A stretch of 64,000 bases of DNA from Neonectria sp. B-13 (taxonomy: Eukaryota > Ascomycota > Sordariomycetes > Hypocreales > Nectriaceae): NCBI GenBank assembly GCA_002682825.1, contig NOKP01000001.1, positions 3,165,296 to 3,229,295 on the forward strand. The letters are read 5' to 3'. A program made the translations under genes and the position numbers. Shown one piece after another: positions 44,501 through 57,352 of this stretch. Below the pieces are notes generated by a model. The model worked only from the letters and a program-made list of their open reading frames with translations. It did no database searches and was not told where the DNA came from. Position 1 is the first letter of the stretch, and each line of letters starts with the position of its first letter.

Positions 44501-47500
44501 CTAGAATAGGAGGTGCATGGGACGTCTATCGGATGTGCCCATGCAGGAAACAAACAGGGTGTCGGAGCTTCCGCCGATGCAAAAGGACCGTTTGCATCTG
44601 CCGGCGCTGGCGCTTGATCGACGTATCGTCAATCTCGGGTATCTGGATCAGGCAAACTAGGGAAGCACTCCGAACTCGAAATCGCGGCCGATATGGTTTC
44701 AAGTGATTTACGTAAACCGTGCCAGAGTTGACAATCGGGAGGTTCTGCTGTAAAAGAATTTGAGGATGGGTTAATTGCTTAGCATGTCATCTCGTCGTGA
44801 ACTGGTTTTGCTAGTATATGCATCTTAAGCTGCTAAAAGCCGCATAGGTGATTCGGAGATGCCGTTTGTAAAGATAGTTTCGGCAAGGCTGTCAAACCTG
44901 CAGGTCTGGATGCCGATGTTCGTGATCAAGATAGATCCATAGTGACCACAATCAAAGGGTGACCGGGGCCCCTGCGGTTTTTGTTTCAGGCATCCCCTTT
45001 CGGCCTGCCACCTCTGCACCTAGTCCTCGAATTGGGATTAGGTTGGGAGCTTGGTCCATTTGGTTGAACGGCCCAGGGCCTGTCGACCAGAAATAGGGCC
45101 AGCAGTTGGAAGACCCAGCGGGCATCAGCCGAAATCTTAACGACGACATCGGGGTTGCCACAACGGAGAGAAAGAAAGCCCCCAAGGACGTGGAGGCTGC
45201 TAGGAGGGGCTGGCCTGTCACTTCCTTGCTGCATCGGTGGGCGTTCGGGATGTAAGCCCATGTTGTTTTGGCGTACTTCGTGGGAAGGAAGACAGAATTT
45301 GAAGGATCTCCACACCACCCTCGACTATCCGTTTCCTGCGGTGCCGGACGCAAACTTCCAGTTCAAGGCGATTGCTGATGTTTGTGCCTTCTGCCTTAAG
45401 GTCGGACCGCTCCTGGAGCGGGGGCGAACTCATTTGGGTCGAGTCAAGTTCAAGTTGAGTCGAGTTGAGTTTTGGGTGGCAAGCTAGACAGCCCCAGCCG
45501 TCTAGAGTGGCCTCCCTTCCGCCAACTACCAGTAGCATTTCAAGTGGCCGGCTCCGTATTCGTAGAAGCCAAAGAGATCGATCTCCCCTCTTGTTGTGAG
45601 CAACTCTTTGGTCTTGACCACCTCGAGCCTAGATTGGAAAGAGGGGCAGGGTCGCAAGGCTTGGCCTTTGAGCGGCTGGCTTAACGCCGACAAGCGTTTA
45701 AGTGGTTGAGGCGGGTGGGCAGGCTACGTGTCAGGGCTCGGGTGGTGGTGAGGAGCGCTAGCCTCATGCCCCTAGGGCGTCGAGGGCTCTCACCCAGCGG
45801 TCTGTGGTTGGGGGGCGCCGGCTCTTGTCCCCATGTTCCAAGCCAAGTCAAGCCTAAAGTCCCATGGTGGCCATTTGCGTTTCCCATACCTGGTTGCATC
45901 AGATTTGCGGCCTCAGGCAACATAGGCTTATTCCCGGGGGGCGGCTTGGAGAGAAAGCGGACGAGGAGGAGTGCTCGATGGCCGACTGGCTGCGACAGCG
46001 GCATCCCATGTCTAGCGTGGGCGCCACTCCCATCATCCGGTCAGCGAACGGGCGGGCGAAGCGGAGCCCTGTGATGCGTGGCGGCCTGAGGTGTCAACGC
46101 AGAAGGCATCGAGCGCCCCCAGAACAGGAGAATGGTGCAGTAGCTCGGGCATGAGCAGCAGCAGCGTGCGTCCGAGGCTTGCCGGGATGCGATGCGGATG
46201 AAGGTATTTGGAGGTGGGATGTAGATGTGAGGTCAAGGTAAGGTTGGGCTGAGTACCTAACCGTAGAGTTAAGTGGTCTGCGTAGTGTGGGAAGGAAGCA
46301 AAGAGGAAACCGGAGCACTGTAAGAGGGAGCAAAAAGAGGGTCCCAAGATTTGGTACAGCCGGTGGTACGGCGGGTGTACGAATGCTGAAGTGTGCGTGG
46401 ATGCATACCACCTTACCTACGGCAGGTGCTGCTCTATGGTGCCCGGGCAGCAAAGAAGGAAGGAGGTAGGAAGAATTCCAAAGCCAGAAACCCCATCACA
46501 CAGTGCGTGGGAAGAATTGGCCACCCAGTGCCCAGAAGTGCCCAGTAGTTCGGTCCACCAAATGGATGCGGTTTCCCATATTTCTTGTCTTCTTTCTCTT
46601 GCTTGCCACGTCGGCTTCAGTTAGCTACTCACGCCTGTCTCCCCGTCTTGGAACACACGTCTTCTTCTTCATTGAGGAGCAATTGGCCGTTTCCCGAAGT
46701 GGAGTGGGACAAGGCCAGCAACCATCGCGCAGCATCGGTCGAAATCAATCCGGGCAGCGGTAGCGGCAACGGCAGCGCAGCGGGGCTGCGGCCGTACTTG
46801 GTGCAGTCTTCGCAATGGGCAATTCGACACTGTCATGACTCAGGAGCATTGCTCTGCAGCACGCACACCAAGCACAGCCAGCCAGCACAGTGCCTGCGGT
46901 GCCATGGCAGTACGAATTGTAGATGCGCACTGTAATCGGTCAGACGCTGAGGCAAACACACACTCCCACTCCCACTGCCGCCCATCTCAGCATTCATCAT
47001 CCCCTTCCAAAATGACCGTGTCCCGCAGTCGGATGCTACCCACAGATCCCATGCGACCATCGAGTAGAAAGCAGAACCTGGCCACCCGACCAAGCGAAGG
47101 CTGCAAAGCATGGGGAAGCACGCACGGGGACACGAGGAGGGGTGGTAGAGACCGAATTCGACAAGGAAGAGGCTTCAGGAATCAAAAGCCGTGGGTCACG
47201 GCGAGATGGCATCACTCCAACACCACCTCCCAGCATGGTGCGCTGGGTTGGATGCCCTAGCCCCTCAGGGCCCTGGGCCTCTTCTTGGCTCCGTGCTGGC
47301 TCCATGCTGGCTCCGAGCTGGCTCCGTGCTGGTTTGTCGCCGACGACAGCAGTCCCAGCCGCCGACGACGTTTCCTGGCCACTCCTCGCTGAGGTTGTCC
47401 CACCCCAACTTCTGGAACTCTGGAGCACGATGACGGTGATATCGAAGGCTCTCAGGGTTTTGTCATCGTGTGGCCTTGCCCTTGTGAGAGCGCCGCGGCA

Positions 47501-49303
47501 TCTCGTGGAGGGGGCACTACGTCAGTTTACGGCCTCAACTTCTCAAGGCCTTGTCCAGGCTGGGTCAATCCTGGCACACTGATGTCAGTGTCCCTTTGTC
47601 GGCCCATGAGCATGGCCGTGGACCATGACTTGTGCCTCTTCTCCCTGGCGCTGGCGCTGGCGCTTCTTTCGAACCACCCACCTTTCACCTCTCACCTCTC
47701 GCGGGTCGCGGACAGCACTGTTTCAATTCCTTCACCGTCTGGCGTTCCCTGTGTTTCTTGTCTCGTCCGGGTGTCCCACCGCCCCACAACCAAAACCACA
47801 CACCCCGGCGCTACTTCTTGACGTGCCTTCTTACGTCAGGGCTCTAATGCGTCGACACCCTCCCGCGACGGCAGAAGGCTGTGGGGGCTTGACGCCTCCC
47901 GGGTGCTTTTTAGTCGCCCAGAGGTATTCGGTACAGTAAAGCTCTGTCAGTCCCCCTGGCTTTGCTTGTTGACGTGGGTTCCTCCCCCGTGACTTGCGAC
48001 TCGACGGCCCATCGCCGACTCCCACCATCACAGCTAAGCTCATTGCCAAATTCCCCAACGCTAAACAAGCGTGGGCGGATCCCTCGATGCTGCCGTTGAG
48101 TGGCTTGCGTCTTTCGGGGCCCTCGATTTCCGCCGCCGGACTCTCCTCAGTCGAACCCCCATGCCCCTCGCGGAGCCTGCTCAACCAGAGAGGGACCCTG
48201 CATAATCCCGCCCGCCCACTCGCCCTGCCCCCTCAAGTCCCAGCCCGGTACATGCTCTCCCTCCTGGCCTTGCAACTCATCTGAGACCCTCCACATCAGT
48301 GGCGTTCGCCCGTGGACCACACGTCTCTTGGGGCATGGAGCGAAGAGCAGGGTGTGGGTAAGGCTACGCACGGCAGTTTTGCAAAAGGGCCCCCTCTGCC
48401 CCCCTCCTCCCATATCAGTCCGTCGCTGATGCTTCTCACACACCCTCCCTGGATCAGAGAATCCAGCATACCCCCGTAACACTGTTTCCCGTCGGACACC
48501 CCCCTTCCGATCCACAGAGTTCACTCACTCTCGAGAGTCGACATCATTTGTTGGTCTTCTGTCTCTTGTTGGAGGAATACATGTATAAACCGTTGCCTCG
48601 CCGTCCACCCAAACCGTTATCTTCAACTCTGCACAAATCTTCAATCTCCAATCCCCAACCAGAATACTAGACGAAACCATCGGTCATCACCCACTTGGTC
48701 TCAAGCCCACCAGAAGACATCAATTCATTCGAGGGGTGTCTGTCCAACGTTTTCCGACCCAAGGCCTCTGGAGACCTTGCTGATCTCTGCACCGTTTGGT
48801 ACCGCGGACGCTATCTGGGTGCCGTGGGCTGTCAAAATTGACTTGAGAGGCCATCATCTTATGCAACCCACAACCCCCTGGTCCACAACTTGGTCCTACG
48901 ACCCTACCTCATCGCGCCAACCCTGTCACCTCAGCCATCGCGAAAGGACATCGGCCTGCCGATCACCTAGCCCAGAGTCGTCACACCTTTTCTTCCTAGA
49001 CAGACAGGGAACTCCACTGCTCACCCGCTGCCCAGCCCGCTTCAGAGGCGGCTTGACGCACGTCAATTAACACCCAGACACTTAAGACTTCGCTGATCCC
49101 ACCTTGGCCCCGACAATACTCTCCATACATCTCCAGAACAAAAGGATCATCTTGTCTTTAATCTGTGTGACCGAACTTGGCTTTTCTTCTAGTCGGGATC
49201 CCGCATCTGATCAGCAAACCTTTTTCTCCCACACAAACACCTAACCATCTATGCTCACACGGTTAATCATCCTCACATCACAAAGTCTTGTTCACACGCC
49301 AAC
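38573..49303. other. 10.7-kb gene-free region upstream of the C2H2 regulator
   Basis: I find no frame with protein-like composition or family match, on either strand, in 10.7 kb. Composition is balanced rather than AT-rich, with no sign of transposon ORFs, terminal repeats or repeat-induced mutation. It has simple runs (T-rich tract at 38828-38855, a degenerate GGCTCCGTGCT 12-mer repeat at 47288-47336, GAGTCGAGTT repeats near 45430-45470). The stretch nearest the C2H2 gene is CA/CT-rich and includes a TATAAA at 48584-48589. It may be regulatory DNA, or host long noncoding transcripts or an intron-rich gene I cannot see. Confidence 0.5.
48584..48589 (+). promoter_or_regulatory. Candidate TATA box of the C2H2 gene
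   Basis: TATAAA about 715 bp upstream of the ATG at 49304, followed by CA/CT-rich DNA as in fungal leaders. If used, it would give a leader of nearly 700 nt containing a 97-codon upstream frame (48777-49070). Inferred from sequence only. Confidence 0.3.
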
Positions 49304-50587
49304 ATGACCATGACTCTCGACACTACACAGCAGCGGTTTGGGCCGTCATTGAACTTTGACTACTCGGCACCTACACAGCAACCTGCTTTCTCAAACCCAT
49401 GGACGTCGACATCCTCACCACCCCAACCCGCTCCAGCGGGTGGCGGTCTCTTCGTCGGGAACCATCATCATCCCCTCAACCCCAATATGATGAACGGCAA
49501 GCCGCCGCATAGCCGGGCCAGCACCAGCAGTGCCTCATCAATTGCATCGTATGGCTCAATGCCTGTCGCCAACACCTCCGCAGGTAGCCTCAGCCCTTCT
49601 CCCTCCATGGCCGGTCTCTACGAACAGCAGGACTTACTCAATGTGCCCCAAGATCTCCTCAGCATCAACCGCATGCAAACTACTTCCGCGGCATATGGGG
49701 ACCCGACATACTCAACATCCGCATCCCCAGTCAACGGGCACTTTGCACCTACTTCTGTTGCTCCGTATGAAGCCATGGGTTACGCACCCGCGCCCATTCG
49801 GCCGCCGCACTTTGCACTTGCCCCTGATGCAGACCATACCAGACGGTTTTCTCAACAGTCAGTACCGCCCAGTGCTCATCGAGAGTTGCTCGAGGATGTG
49901 ATGGACAGGAGGTGTCGTCTCAAAAGGGAACTAGCTGACAATGAACTCAGGGGTCTACAACATGATGACCGAAGGAGTTTCGCAGATGCTCTCGATGCCA
50001 GCCATGGCATGCTAGCCATGAGCCAGGAAACTCCCAGGAACATCTATGGCGCTCGCAGCGATAGGTCTTCCGTGGATTCCTATGGGTTCCCTTCTACCCA
50101 CTCCACCAGCTCTTCGATATCCTCATCTGGTAACTTCAGCTCCTACTATGGCGACTCGGTCTCCGATTACTCAACTGCTGGTTCAGACATCGAATCCGTC
50201 AACTCGCGAGCCCTTCCTCGGCCTCAGGGGTTGATGGGCTCCCAGATACCCCCTGCCCCTCAGTCAATGATGGGACAGTTCAGCTCCAAAGTCTCTTCTA
50301 GCACGCAAAAGAAACACAAGTGCAAGGTCTGCGACAAGCGATTTACTCGACCGAGTTCCCTGCAAACCCACATGTACAGCCATACTGGCGAGAAGCGTAC
50401 GTTTCCACATCTTTGACCCATTCATGTTGTCGAACATACTTGCTAACACAATGTTATAGCCTTTGCTTGCGAAGTTGAGGGCTGCGGCCGACACTTCTCG
50501 GTTGTTTCCAACCTTAGACGACACAGGAAGGTTCACCGTGGCGACGCTCGCTCGGAGGCTGGTTCCGAAGACCATCAGTCCGACTAA
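49304..50587 (+). CDS. flbC: C2H2 zinc-finger transcription factor, FlbC-like
   Basis: Two exons, 49304-50396 and 50460-50587 (GTACGT..TATAG), encode 406 aa. Residues 1-335 are Ser/Pro/Gln-rich, as in fungal activation regions. The C-terminus carries two C2H2 fingers split by the intron: CKVCDKRFTRPSSLQTHMYSH, then after the TGEKPF linker CEVEGCGRHFSVVSNLRRH.KVH. The short tail ends SEAGSEDHQSD. Paired C-terminal fingers of this type occur in FlbC, an activator of conidiation in Aspergillus; other developmental C2H2 proteins such as COS1 are alternatives, so the orthology is moderate. An unspliced message would stop within a few codons of the first finger. The gene stands alone in about 20 kb. 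Confidence 0.82.
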
Positions 50588-51792
50588 TTAAAACCACGCG
50601 ATTACTTTGAAAGCCGATGAACCGCCCACATTCACGGTGCACCATGGAGTCAACAATTCTATTCTACCTTACGAACACATACAAACAAGGATCGTTCATC
50701 ACCCTGAACGGTCTGACGACAAAATCTCGGTTGCGCAACGATTTCTCTCTCGGACACCTGGCTGGATTTACTCGATGTGTTTTTTGTTTTATCACTTGAA
50801 AATATTACTACATCACGGCAAGCGGTATAGAGAAACGGACCACAAAAGGCTGGCGGCGGAGGGGATTCCGACTGGCTGGGACAGGGGTGGGCAACGGCGG
50901 TGTATATCATTCGAGTCGATCGTTTCGACGGGAGGATGGCTTTTTTGCAGTCTCCTCCCCAACATCATCTAGCGGGAATTGTTTATTTTGGGGGGTGTCT
51001 CTGGGACGGGCTTAGGTGGAGTGGTGGACCGACCTATCGATACCCTTCCATCCGGCGTTTGGGGAATCAGTTGCTTTTTCAATTTTTTTTGCGGATACAG
51101 GACATGCTTGTCCAGATCCGTGCTTCGAACCGATCGTTTATGTCTCGAGATTTGGAGACCTCCAAAGTTACCGACACGCAGAAGGCAACATCAATTGTTT
51201 ATATTACTTGGAGAAGTGGAGGAAGGCGAAGAAGATCAGAGAGAAGACTGATCGATTGTACTACTAGTTTCTTTTTTCTTTTTACGGTGATGATATACCC
51301 GGTTGCGACGGCGAACAGTGTCAATCTGTCCCGTACGCCTGGCGAGGCAGGCGCTTGTACGAGCAACAAGAAAGGCTACGGGTGAAGCCGGGAGGCGACG
51401 AACTTGATGAGTTAGTTGGAGGAGTCGATAGCTAGCGACAGCAACAACAAACTAAGATTGAATTTTTGCACCCAGCCGTCCAAGCCTCTATTCCCCCTTG
51501 CAAAGATGCTTGTTTACTAGGTCTGCCTTTGACGGTAGATGATGGATGATGGAACAGGGTGTTGGGAACAATTTCCAAGGGTTTATTACATGTCGTACCA
51601 CATCTCGAGATATCGGCACCTACGACCTAGTAGTAAGGGATCGTGGTTATTTCTTCACAAGGGCTCGGACCCTTTCTGCATCCGAATTGGTGCTTCTTGG
51701 GTTCTTACGGCCGAGAGAAATCGGCATTGACGTGACCACCCAGGTCCTTGTAAGCTGTGCCCCTTGACCATGCTCGCCTGTGTCTCCTGATG

Positions 51793-51822
51793 CAAGCCCA
51801 AGCCCAAGCCCAAGCCCAAGCC
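51793..51822. repeat. CAAGCC hexamer microsatellite, five copies
   Basis: Five tandem CAAGCC units, followed about 75 bp later by a (CAG)5 run at 51896-51912. Noncoding. Confidence 0.85.
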
Positions 51823-52857
51823 ACCGACTGACAGGACAGGGTCGGGTCGTTGTCAGGAACGCCCAGATTGGCTTGCTCAGGCGATGATGGTTGACTGCAG
51901 CAGCAGCAGCAGTGTAGTGATGGAATAAGCGCGAGGGTGCCTTGGGAAAGAAACAAGGCGCGCGAGTGGTCGCATTGGAACCCTGGCAGAGGCTATCTGA
52001 GCTGAGTGGCAGGCGAGTTTGTGGCTTGCAATAGCCGCTTGGCACCAAGTTTGCGACAGTCTCTTCGCTTCGCTCTCGCTGTGGCAGCTACGCATGTTCC
52101 AACGACGACAGCGAAAGCAGGCCAATCATGTCGTGGCAAAGACATGCTGCGAAGACATGGTGCGAAGTACAGCAGATGCTAGTTTCAACGGCCGGGCAAT
52201 CTCGCGTCTCCGGGGCCCCTATTTCGTCTTTGTTCGCCTTCCAGACGGTGGGTGTCAAGGTGTCACGGTGTCTCGAGAAAATGGAGGCAAATGCGGTCAG
52301 CTGTTGGATGGCATCTTCCGGCGTCCGGGGGGTGGGCTGTGGCCGAGACGGGACGGATGAAGGCAGATCTTGGCTTGAGAGGGAATGGCCCGGCGTTTCA
52401 GATGGGCTCATCCTTGCCGGATGAGGCATTGTCGGGGGTCAGGGCGACGTTGTCAAGACCGGACAAGCTTTGTGGGGTGGGGGGAGGAAATGGGTCATGG
52501 ATGGGTTTTGACAAGGGACAAGGACGGAGATTAAGAGTTGAGAGACGTGAGATTGGAGATGGGAGATGGGAAGAGATGGCATGGATTAGGGATGAAGGGA
52601 GGAGCACTATTTGGAATGGCCTAGGGATTACGGAGAATTAGAGCACGCAGTATCATCAGCGGTGGAGGAGGGAGTCCCGAGTCCCGGGATGAGTCCTACG
52701 TAGAGCAGGGTCCTCGCCAGCGTCGATGGATGGCGATGGCGACATTCCGTTGTACTGTGTATGTGTGGACGTCGTACAGATACTTCGCATCTGATGATGA
52801 AATGATTAAGCGTAAGCAATCAATGTCTCTCTTGCTGTGCTGGCGGCTTACGCTCTC

Positions 52858-52881
52858 CTTCTTCTTCTTCTTCTTCTTCTC
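52858..52881. repeat. CTT trinucleotide microsatellite
   Basis: About eight CTT units. In one frame they read as a Leu run at the start of a chance open frame, which is why that frame resembles a signal peptide. Confidence 0.85.
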
Positions 52882-54244
52882 TTTGCCAGGTGTTGGAACG
52901 GTTCTCGTTCCGCCCTGGCAGCACCCCCCAAGGCGCCGCCGCACCAATCGCCGAGTGGGGAATGTGGATTGCATACTGTGGATAGATGGCATGGTGGAGA
53001 GTGTTGTGGATATGATTGTGGATGGTATTGTGGACTGCTGTCGACTTGTGAATCTCGTTTTGCCCTGGCCGCATGCCGCAAACAGCACACCGCAACCGAG
53101 ACTTTTTGTGTTCCCTCTCCTTCTTCAGACAAACGGAAAAGCGCCTTCTTTGCTAACGGCGGCCGTGGCATGACTTGTCGGATGACGTCCAGTCCGGCTG
53201 AAGGGCCAAAGGCAGGGGACGGAGCTGGGCGAGTTGGGACCCCCGGAGGTGGGGCGACTCCGGACGCCCAGATGGCCCCAAGCGGACGTCTTGGAAGCAC
53301 GATGACGGCTCGGCGCAGCAATTGCATACTAGAGTTACTTGGATATTACTGCATTATTGCAGCATCATCATCACCTATCTGTCTATCTTGCTCTGTGGCT
53401 ACTTGGACCAGTGACAAGAGAAGTGGTGGTGGTCCACCCACCCAAAGAGGTGTGTGTGCACTGCCTCATCCTCCCTTCGAGATGATGGAGATGATGGATA
53501 TACATAGACCTGGATACCGTATCGATGACGGACGGCGCCCGGGGCATGTGTTCGGAAGCAATGACGGTCGGGGTGCAATCCAGTGGCGACCGAAACCAAT
53601 TGGAAAGATTCCGCAGCCGACGATGACGGAGCATGGGCCGGCCGATGACGTCGACGGCCCCTCTTCTTCCCCGGCCGAAAGTGGAGGTGGGTGGGGTGGG
53701 ATATTTGGCCACTGAAGGCTGCACGAGAGCGAAAAGCCACGGGCGTAGCGCCGTCTCGGGATCGATCTTCAGGGTCCTGCTCGATTTGAAGGGTTGCTAG
53801 TGGAGGGAAAAGCTGGGATAAGTTAAAAAGGACATGACGGCGGCGCTCATTTGCATCAGTTACTACTGTACAGTACTTGATTGATCAGATAATCGCGACA
53901 TGGGGGGGAGAGGTGCGCCATGGGGGACAAAAAGGGAGAGAGGGGGGAGAGACCAGGGGAGGGGAGGGTTTCATCGTGGTGCCCGAACATGTATGTATGG
54001 GTGTGTGTGTCTGAGGTTGAGCAAATTGAGTGATGGGATTTCTGATCGTTGTTGACATTAGAAGACGGGAAAACTTGATTTTTTTTTCGGTTTGGGTGAC
54101 GAGCCCACCCCCCCTTTTCCCTTTGTCAGTTCCCACCGCCTCGTGGAAGCAGAGGGAATAAGAGCAGACAGGGGAGAAGGGTTGGATGCATCTTGTGGAT
54201 AAGGATGCGGGCGCTGTGACCAGAGAGCTCTTTGCATCACGTCT

Positions 54245-54344
54245 GCGTGTGCGTGTGCGTGTGCAGTTTGCAGTTTGCAGTTTGCAGTTAGCGGTCTTGC
54301 AGTTTACATCTACAAGTCTGCATTTGCATTTGCATTTGCATTTC
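54245..54344. repeat. Three adjacent short tandem arrays
   Basis: Within 100 bp: GCGTGT three times (54245-54262), AGTTTGC three times plus AGTTAGC (54265-54292), and after 28 bp CATTTG-type hexamers four times (54321-54344). The last two arrays share TTTGCA, so they may have one origin. The copies are near-perfect. Confidence 0.8.
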
Positions 54345-54864
54345 AAGTTGCAGCACAGGACGGCATGTGAGTTCGGCGGCCAGGCCACACGATCGAAAAA
54401 CAAAGCCCCAAAACCCAAAATACTTTTGACTTGCCCGCGCCTCAAGCTACAGTAGGCTAAGGAGAGCCAAGCCGAAGAACACAGAGCCGGTTCTGTTTCG
54501 GCTCAGGCTCTCAGGCCCCTCTGCCCTCTTTTCTTTCCTATCCCCCTCCTCGTTTCATCCCCTAAGCCGGTAGCGAACGTTGCGGCAGGGAAAAAGTCGA
54601 CATCGGCGCCCTGACGTCAGCGGCGGACGGCATCAGGGTCTGCCGGCGTCATGTTGGAGCGACACACCCGGCTCCGGGCCCCGGCCGGGCAACGTCATCT
54701 TCGGGGCCGACCATTGGCTGATGCAGGCTCCGTTGCCGCGTTGCCCCAAGAGGCTTAGACCCAGATTCCCTAGCTGCAGTACCTCGGCTCCTGTTGTTAT
54801 TGTTGTTGTGTGGGGAGGAGGAGGAGGGGAAGGAAGGGGATGGGGGGGGGGGGCGTGTGCAGCG

Positions 54865-54964
54865 NNNNNNNNNNNNNNNNNNNNNNNNNNNNNNNNNNNN
54901 NNNNNNNNNNNNNNNNNNNNNNNNNNNNNNNNNNNNNNNNNNNNNNNNNNNNNNNNNNNNNNNN
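54865..54964. other. Assembly gap (100 N)
   Basis: Exactly 100 N, directly after a run of 12 G (54842-54853). The octamer GTGTGCAG occurs just before the gap (54855-54862) and again as its first bases after the gap (54965-54972). Confidence 0.97.
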
Positions 54965-57251
54965 GTGTGCAGTGGGAATGCATGCGAAGGGTACTCCATC
55001 CGTGCCGTCCATCTGAGTGTGCTTCGTAGCTCGTACCGGGGGCCAGCACCAGGTACCTGCACGCACTGTCTTGGTGGGCATGTACATTGGACGACGGGGT
55101 AGCCGCTTTGATGGGATGAGGATGAGGATGAGGATGCTGGTCACGGCCGCCCTGTCGCTCACTCTCTCTCTCACTGTCCGTCCTTGGTTGCTGTTGACCA
55201 TGTTGATGCCTCATGGTTGGGCTGAGAAACCGCATGCTCGTACGTGCAGTAAGTACATAGTAGCAAGGTAGCCAGCCAGCCGCAACCATGACATCAGCAA
55301 AGCCGCACCGTACAGTAGCAAGCAAGCAAGGTCCGCCAAGTTCGGCCGAAAGATGGTGTGTCCCGTCGTTCGTCCCTTTTGCCTGCCTGGTGGCTGCCTT
55401 TCGTACATACTATGTACATACATAGAGGGCTGTTTGCCACAACCCATAACAGCCCAACTATGAGCACCTATTTACCCATCCGTGACCCGCCTTGCCCCCC
55501 CAAAACTCAACTCCCGGCGCCGTCTCAAAGCTTCTTAACTTAGCAGATGGAGCCAAGCACGCGGTTGTGGTGGTTGAGTGGCACCGCTAAGGAGCACGGA
55601 TAGCCACGAGTCCCCACCCTCCCTTCTCTGCCCTCCCTCCTCACAGCCACGCTGTACCACAGACACGTGGAGTACAGTACATTTGCGCTGCATTTGGAGC
55701 ATAGTAGAGTGCATTTTGCCACCGCTTTTCGCAACTGTCCCCGACCCCACGACAACCATTTCCCCTTTTGCTTGGGGAAACAGTTCTGTCTCGGCCAGGG
55801 TTTACTGACAAATTCCAGTTCTGGTGGTCCCTTCCCCCTCCCTCTCCGGACGCTAACCGCTTCGCAAACAGAACTAGCAAGCCTCGCATCTCACGGCCCG
55901 CACCACCAGGGAAGAAACGAAACATTCTTGCTTTTCCCTTACATTCAAGTTGTCCAATTAGTTATGGCTTCCTTTGCCTTCCTTCTTGGGCCTTTCTCTA
56001 GTCCAGCTAAGTTAGGTACTACGTTTCCCTTTTTCGTGCCTTGTCTCTGTGTGTGTGTGGTGTCCCCTTTTTCGACTCATCGTCCTTTGCAAACTATGGC
56101 ATTCTCAAAACCACAAATGCCATCCGCCTCGCACGCAACAACGGGGCGCCCTTCAGCATGGTCCAGTAGGATGGATGCTCCCCTCGCTTACGCATCGAGC
56201 AGAATGAGAACGAAAGAAAGAAGAAAAAAACCACTCCACTCCACCCCCCGTTCTCGGGGAGGAGGGGGACACACTGTTACTACCACCACTCGCACAGGTT
56301 ACGAGATGGAGAAAAATAGAGAGGTAGAGAGACAGACTAGCGAGCCGGGCCCCAGGTCAGCAGCTGACGGTATCGGAGCGGGGAATCCGAGAGGACGGGG
56401 ATTGGAGCAGGAGTATCTCGAGCGACAGCGGAACGGGGAGAAGGCATTTCTGACTTGCAAGTGCCGAGGGATCCTTCCTGGGCACCCACATCGTTGGTTG
56501 GTAGTAGTCTAGTTGGTTGGATACATACGAAGCACTCGTAGTTAGCCGCCGTTGACTGACGGTCGCCTAGACTTCTCGTGAGGCGAGGGAGAAGTGAATG
56601 TTGTTCCCCCGTAAATAACATGTACGCAGCCCTCAGCCAGCTGCACGAAAGTATACGACCAAGTACGTGTGTGCTTCAAAGCCTGCCCCCGATGCTTGAT
56701 ATCCTCTTTGCTCGATGCCTTTCTGCTTAATAGTTCCCTCTTGTAGCACTACTAGTGACCAATCCTGCAGCCTCTCTCCTATCTCTCTTCAACTCAGCAG
56801 GCCAACAACGCCACAAGCATAAAGCCCCTCCCAGGGGGCGCCAGGACAGTCACCCGCAGCTTCACAACGAAGATCTATCTCCTCAATCGCCATGGTGATA
56901 GCCTCGTTGTTCGTGCCCGGAAGCCCATCTCATCTCGACCTCCCCCCACCCACACCGCAAACCACAAACCACAACCCATCGATGCTGTGCTAGCTGTCAA
57001 GATGCACCTCGCGTCACCCAGTGCCTTCTCCCCCTTGACCCCAGATCTGCCCTGGCCTCTCACACAGCAGCAGCATAATAAGGATCAGACCATGGACGCA
57101 GCTCGGCTCAGCTGCACTAACGAAATCCCCCTCTTCCGCCTCGCGAGTTGACACACCACCCCATGTCCCTGTTTAACGGCGGGGGAAGTCATGGGAGCAT
57201 TCGATGTACTGTGAAAGAACAGAGAGAGGGAGAGGAAGAAAGAAAGAAAGA

Positions 57252-57352
57252 AGAGAGAGAGAAGAGGAGAGAGAAGAGGAGAGAGAAGAGGAGAGAGAAG
57301 AGGAGAGAGAAGAGGAGAGAGAAGAGGAGAGAGAAGAGGAGAGAGAGACAGA
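57252..57352. repeat. 12-bp purine minisatellite (GAGAGAAGAGGA)
   Basis: About eight copies of a 12-bp all-purine unit, flanked by GAAA and GACA microsatellite sequence (57236-57395). A matching CT tract lies at 57653-57705. Polypurine tracts of this length can form triplex DNA and stall polymerases. Confidence 0.85.

Noticed and set aside
47036..47582. Overlapping frames over the GGCTCCGTGCT repeat
   Set aside because: Frames on both strands are kept open by the 12-bp repeat. They do not resemble proteins.
38573..49303. Gene desert as a transposon or RIP island
   Set aside because: The base composition is balanced, and I saw no terminal repeats, reverse transcriptase or transposase fragments, or TA-rich degradation.
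52837..53715. 292-codon plus-strand frame with a Leu-rich start resembling a signal peptide
   Set aside because: The Leu run is only the CTT microsatellite read in one frame. The rest has no domain, is biased like GC-rich noncoding DNA, and overlaps an equally long chance frame on the other strand.
55667..56512. 281-codon plus-strand frame
   Set aside because: Composition is mixed and patchy, includes simple-repeat segments, and has no domain or start context. It is consistent with chance in stop-poor DNA.
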